Source: Bacteroidales bacterium UBA4284 (GTDB lineage Bacteria; Bacteroidota; Bacteroidia; Bacteroidales; UBA932). Taken from it: a stretch of DNA of 8,736 nucleotides. Made by a program: the position numbers and the translations under genes. The notes below the pieces were generated by a model. That model worked only from the letters and a program-made list of their open reading frames with translations. It searched no databases and was not told where the DNA came from. The stretch is from assembly GCA_002395925.1 (NCBI GenBank), contig DGVM01000194.1, positions 8,544 through 17,279 of the forward strand. Reading direction: 5' to 3'. Positions 6,252 to 8,736 of this stretch are shown piece by piece. Each line of letters begins with the position of its first letter. Within the stretch, counting starts at the first letter, position 1.

Positions 6252-6257
6252 CCTCCT
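6252..6257 (-). promoter_or_regulatory. Strong Shine-Dalgarno-type ribosome binding site of the 647-aa lipoprotein
   Basis: AGGAGG at 6257-6252 on the minus strand lies 7 nt before the ATG at 6244, directly after the stop codon of the 39-aa ORF (6258-6260). Bacteroidetes genes rarely use a full Shine-Dalgarno, so this supports the chosen start and independent initiation on a bicistronic mRNA. Confidence 0.7.
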
Positions 6258-6377
6258 TTAAATCAACGGTTCATCGATAACGTTAGTCAACTCGCCTTCC
6301 GTCAGGCTGTCGCAAATCAAAAGGCAGGGAAGCAATTCCTCAACCTCGGCACATGGCTTGAGATACTTTTTTTCCAT
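6258..6377 (-). CDS. 39-aa leader-like peptide upstream of the fimbrillin/BACON lipoprotein
   Basis: ATG at 6377 opens MEKKYLKPCAEVEELLP..., ending at TAA 6258-6260, 13 nt before the lipoprotein ATG. The middle is hydrophobic (LLPCLLICDSL) and the end acidic; three Cys residues are present. There is no signal peptide or family match I can name. The N-terminal pattern K-x-Y-x2-P followed by alternating hydrophobics recurs in the 49-aa ORF on the opposite side. Bacteroidales genomes commonly show such short ORFs next to fimbrillin-type lipoproteins (recollection, not checked). A Bacteroidetes -7 element lies 40 nt upstream. It could be a regulatory leader, a chaperone-like partner or a secreted/modified peptide. 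Confidence 0.6.
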   Translation of the reverse strand: MEKKYLKPCAEVEELLPCLLICDSLTEGELTNVIDEPLI

Positions 6378-6416
6378 ATATTGTTGTGCTAATCGTCGGA
6401 AAATATCCTTAAAGTA

Positions 6417-6424
6417 CAAATATA
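6417..6424 (-). promoter_or_regulatory. Minus-strand -7 element for the 39-aa ORF and lipoprotein
   Basis: TATATTTG (6424-6417 on the minus strand) matches TAnnTTTG exactly. The -33 site at the right distance (TACG, 6448-6445, 20-nt spacer) is a poor match to TTTG, so the promoter may need an activator or an alternative sigma factor. Transcription would start about 30 nt before the ATG at 6377. Confidence 0.6.
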
Positions 6425-6454
6425 TGGTTTTTTTCTCTGTAATTCGTATTTTTG
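6423..6454 (+). promoter_or_regulatory. Plus-strand promoter for the 49-aa ORF and BspA-like lipoprotein
   Basis: TATTTTTG (6447-6454) matches the -7 consensus TAnnTTTG. TATG (6423-6426), 20 nt upstream, is a three-of-four match to -33 TTTG. Predicted transcription starts about 20 nt before the ATG at 6480. The element interleaves with the minus-strand promoter. Confidence 0.6.
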
Positions 6455-6479
6455 TGCTTCAATTCAAATTCAGTGGATT

Positions 6480-6629
6480 ATGAATAAAGTACGGTACGAA
6501 TCCCCCAGTGTCAAGATGTGGCTGATTGAAGTGGCTGCACCCCTGCTCTCATCGGGCAATCCCGCCAAAACAGGAAGCGCACAAGTGCAGAACGCCGACG
6601 ACGGCGGTTATTATGGTGACACCTTTTAA
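6480..6629 (+). CDS. 49-aa leader-like peptide upstream of the BspA-type LRR lipoprotein
   Basis: ATG at 6480 opens MNKVRYESPSVKMWLIEVAA..., stop TAA at 6627-6629, 12 nt before the next ATG. It has a short hydrophobic stretch (MWLIEVAAPLL), then a polar Gly/Asp-rich tail ending GGYYGDTF. It is too short and polar for a classical signal peptide or lipoprotein. The N-terminus shares the K-x-Y-x2-P plus alternating hydrophobic pattern with the 39-aa ORF on the opposite strand, and the gene order (promoter, short ORF, lipoprotein) is the same. A well-placed promoter 20-25 nt upstream supports expression. Function unknown. Confidence 0.65.
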   Translation: MNKVRYESPSVKMWLIEVAAPLLSSGNPAKTGSAQVQNADDGGYYGDTF

Positions 6630-6641
6630 CGTGTGGTTGGT

Positions 6642-8736
6642 ATGAGAAACAGAATTTTATATTTGATGGCAGCCGTTACAGCATTGGCTGCCTGCCAGAA
6701 GGCCGTGGAAGAGCCCGTGGTGTCCCAGCCCGAAGAGCCCGCCCCTACAGCTTATTACCTGACCGGATCGGCCCTTATCGAGACCTCCAACCAGGACACC
6801 AAGGCCTGGAACTACTCCACGGCCGCGTCCGGAGAAGAAGTACTCAGGTTCAACTGGGCGGACAATGCCTATGCCCAGGACGGTACAGCCCGTTTCGAAG
6901 GGTATTATTCCGTAGGAGGCAAGTGGTCGACCGAAAGGAGCATCCTGCACAACGCCACGAATCCGACCTACGTTGAAAATGACGGAGAAGGCAACACCAA
7001 CATCCACATCGCATTGGAGAACAACAGTTGGGATGACTATGCCCACATGCTTGTGGTCTATTCCGGAAGCGACGTCAACCATATGTACTGGCAGAACGAC
7101 CCCGAGGAAGCGGAGGTTACCGTCCCGTCCGACGGCAGCAGCATATCTTTCCAGTTCAGCAGCATCAACAAGGAGCCTATCTACGTGATAGGCCACGACA
7201 ACTATGAAGTCCTATACGGCGTCAGCTCCGTTCCTTCTTCGGCCGTTTCGTCAGGGGCCGGATCCGGAGGTAGCGTGAACTTCAGCTTCAAGCATCTGGA
7301 AAGTGTTTTCAGGGTACGCCTGAAGAACAACTCCGGCGAGGATATCACGCTGGAAAAGGTCAGCGTAAGAGCTGTGCCGAAGGTTTCGGGCAATCGCGAG
7401 TATCCTTTCGCCGGAGATATCCGCCTGACCTACACCGACTCAGGCTCAGGCCAGTCCCTTGACGGCGGCGAGTTCCGCATCGAGGCGCTCGACAAGTACG
7501 GAGACCACTACACCAGGCCCGAGTTTGAAGTCAAACCGCTGAATTCCATGCCGACCATGGATGAGTATGGCAACTACATGGGGAATTACGATTATTACAC
7601 CGTTGCCCCCGGAGATATTCATGCAGCTTACCTGACTCCTTTCGGCAACCCGGACTGCGACATCAGGGACTGGAAATTCGTCTTCAGCGTCTATGTCCAC
7701 GACGCAGTGAATTACAATGAAATACTTTTGAGAAGCGTCACGATAGACGGCAACGCAATAGCAAACCAGTCCGGGATGAACGTCATAGCGCCCGGATTCG
7801 TTTACACCGTCGGCATTATCATGGGGTCTCCCGTCATCAAAGTCCAGCAGGGAGACAATACGCTTCTTTTCAAGCGCTATATGGCTTACGACAGTGATGA
7901 TGAGGTCCTTGCACTGAAGCTTGTCAGCAATCCCGAGCATCCGTACACCGGAGAGATAACGATTCCTGCCAGCATTGAGGTGGACGGAGCGTCCCTGCCC
8001 GTGATGGCCGTCGATTACGAGGCCTGCAAGGATTGTACAGGACTGACCAAAGTGACGTTCCCGAGCTGCCTGCAGAATCTGGGATATCAAAGCTTCATGG
8101 GGTGCACATCACTCCGTACCGTAGTCATGTCCGGAGCGTCCGTTTCATCCTTCAACCAAAGCTTTGTGGATTGCAGCTCCCTGGAAGCACTTACGATTCC
8201 GGCATCCGTAACCAATCTCTCCTCATACGATTTCATCGGATGCAGCAGTCTGCACCTTACGTCAAGCAATGAGCGGTTCGTGGTCGATAACGAAGGAGTC
8301 CTGTATGACCTGGATGATGAAATCTCAAGCAGGCATGTCTATAACTCCATCACCGGAGAACACGAAATCGGTCTGCTCTGGGTTGCCGAATGGCTGACCG
8401 GGAACCTGATCCTTCGCGAGCACACTTCCGTCATCCGCAACCTCAGCATCGGCAAGACATCCCTCTCCAGCCTCGAGGTTCCGGAAACGCTGGTTGTTCT
8501 CTATCTGGGACAGTATCTTTTCGACGAGACGCCAAGCCATTTCACTCTCATCCTGAACCAGCCGAACGCCTGGAGCATAAGGATTGACACGCAGTCGAGA
8601 GTCGGGTCAAACTGGGGACGCTATTCAAGCGTAGGCAACGACGGCAAATGGACGGTGTCCAATGCACAGAGCGCTTATTTCAGCGACATGTGGAGCCAGT
8701 GGGGCAGCGACAAGCACTTCACGCTTAGCGTTCCTG
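6642..8736 (+). CDS. BspA-type leucine-rich-repeat surface lipoprotein, 3' truncated
   Basis: ATG at 6642; at least 698 codons, continuing past the window end. Signal peptide MRNRILYLMAAVTALAAC with lipobox LAA|C18, then an acidic/Pro-rich linker (EEPVVSQPEEPAPTA). Residues ~35-430 are beta-rich, with fimbrillin-like phrases (VFRVRLKNNSGEDITLEKVSVRA, IHAAYLTPF). Residues ~437-556 carry BspA-type LRRs (LRR_5): repeating units begin YEACKDCTGL, FMGCTSLRTV, FVDCSSLEAL and FIGCSSLHL, each followed by strand segments such as LTIPASVTNL. The remaining visible part is less regular. BspA-like proteins are known as surface adhesins binding host or bacterial partners; the ligand here is unknown. No Shine-Dalgarno is evident. 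It is cotranscribed with the 49-aa ORF by position. Confidence 0.88.
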   Translation, partial: MRNRILYLMAAVTALAACQKAVEEPVVSQPEEPAPTAYYLTGSALIETSNQDTKAWNYSTAASGEEVLRFNWADNAYAQDGTARFEGYYSVGGKWSTERSILHNATNPTYVENDGEGNTNIHIALENNSWDDYAHMLVVYSGSDVNHMYWQNDPEEAEVTVPSDGSSISFQFSSINKEPIYVIGHDNYEVLYGVSSVPSSAVSSGAGSGGSVNFSFKHLESVFRVRLKNNSGEDITLEKVSVRAVPKVSGNREYPFAGDIRLTYTDSGSGQSLDGGEFRIEALDKYGDHYTRPEFEVKPLNSMPTMDEYGNYMGNYDYYTVAPGDIHAAYLTPFGNPDCDIRDWKFVFSVYVHDAVNYNEILLRSVTIDGNAIANQSGMNVIAPGFVYTVGIIMGSPVIKVQQGDNTLLFKRYMAYDSDDEVLALKLVSNPEHPYTGEITIPASIEVDGASLPVMAVDYEACKDCTGLTKVTFPSCLQNLGYQSFMGCTSLRTVVMSGASVSSFNQSFVDCSSLEALTIPASVTNLSSYDFIGCSSLHLTSSNERFVVDNEGVLYDLDDEISSRHVYNSITGEHEIGLLWVAEWLTGNLILREHTSVIRNLSIGKTSLSSLEVPETLVVLYLGQYLFDETPSHFTLILNQPNAWSIRIDTQSRVGSNWGRYSSVGNDGKWTVSNAQSAYFSDMWSQWGSDKHFTLSVP

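Noticed and set aside
6657..8090. Long minus-strand ORFs (179 and 214 codons) under the BspA-like lipoprotein
   Set aside because: They are antisense shadows of a continuous 698-codon frame with signal peptide, lipobox and LRR motifs.

Overview
The window looks like a Bacteroidales (Bacteroidota) chromosome segment, probably from a gut-type organism. Four lines of sequence evidence support this. There are short signal peptides ending in lipoboxes. The surface proteins are fimbrillin-like, BACON and BspA-type leucine-rich-repeat (LRR) proteins typical of the order. Promoters fit the Bacteroidetes pattern TTTG-N19-21-TAnnTTTG. Most starts lack a purine-rich Shine-Dalgarno sequence. Species cannot be assigned from the sequence alone.

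Layout, left to right. (1) 3-929, +: 3' part of a surface protein with a fimbrillin-like part followed by glycine-rich beta-helix-like repeats, ending at an intrinsic terminator (954-985). (2) 986-1421: intergenic region with two minus-strand terminator-like hairpins and one strong plus-strand terminator (1368-1403) that follows no convincing gene; a 44-codon ORF with an AT-hook-like N-terminus overlaps it. (3) 1422-3764, -: a tight four-gene operon, fic -> pgeF -> four-TM membrane protein -> 68-aa HARE-type helix-turn-helix protein. All three junctions overlap or nearly touch (1-nt overlap, 2-nt gap, 4-nt overlap). The fic promoter holds three copies of an 11-bp direct repeat placed around the -7 element, which suggests autoregulation, possibly by the winged helix at the C-terminus of Fic. 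(4) 3856-4074, +: a 72-aa acidic protein of unknown function, divergent from fic. (5) 4075-4300: a gap holding a likely degraded phospholipase D/cardiolipin-synthase fragment on the minus strand. (6) 4301-8736: two divergent lipoprotein units. On the minus strand a 39-aa peptide precedes a 647-aa fimbrillin-like/BACON/Omp28-like lipoprotein. On the plus strand a 49-aa peptide precedes a lipoprotein of at least 698 aa with BspA-type LRRs that runs off the window. Their promoters appear to overlap.

The most interesting parts are the paired design of region 6 and the promoter repeats of region 3. In region 6, two unrelated surface lipoproteins are each led by a tiny ORF with the same N-terminal pattern (M-x-K-x2-Y-x2-P in one, M-x-K-x-Y-x2-P in the other), back to back on mutually overlapping promoters. 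The two short ORFs and the last lipoprotein were identified by reading the sequence directly.
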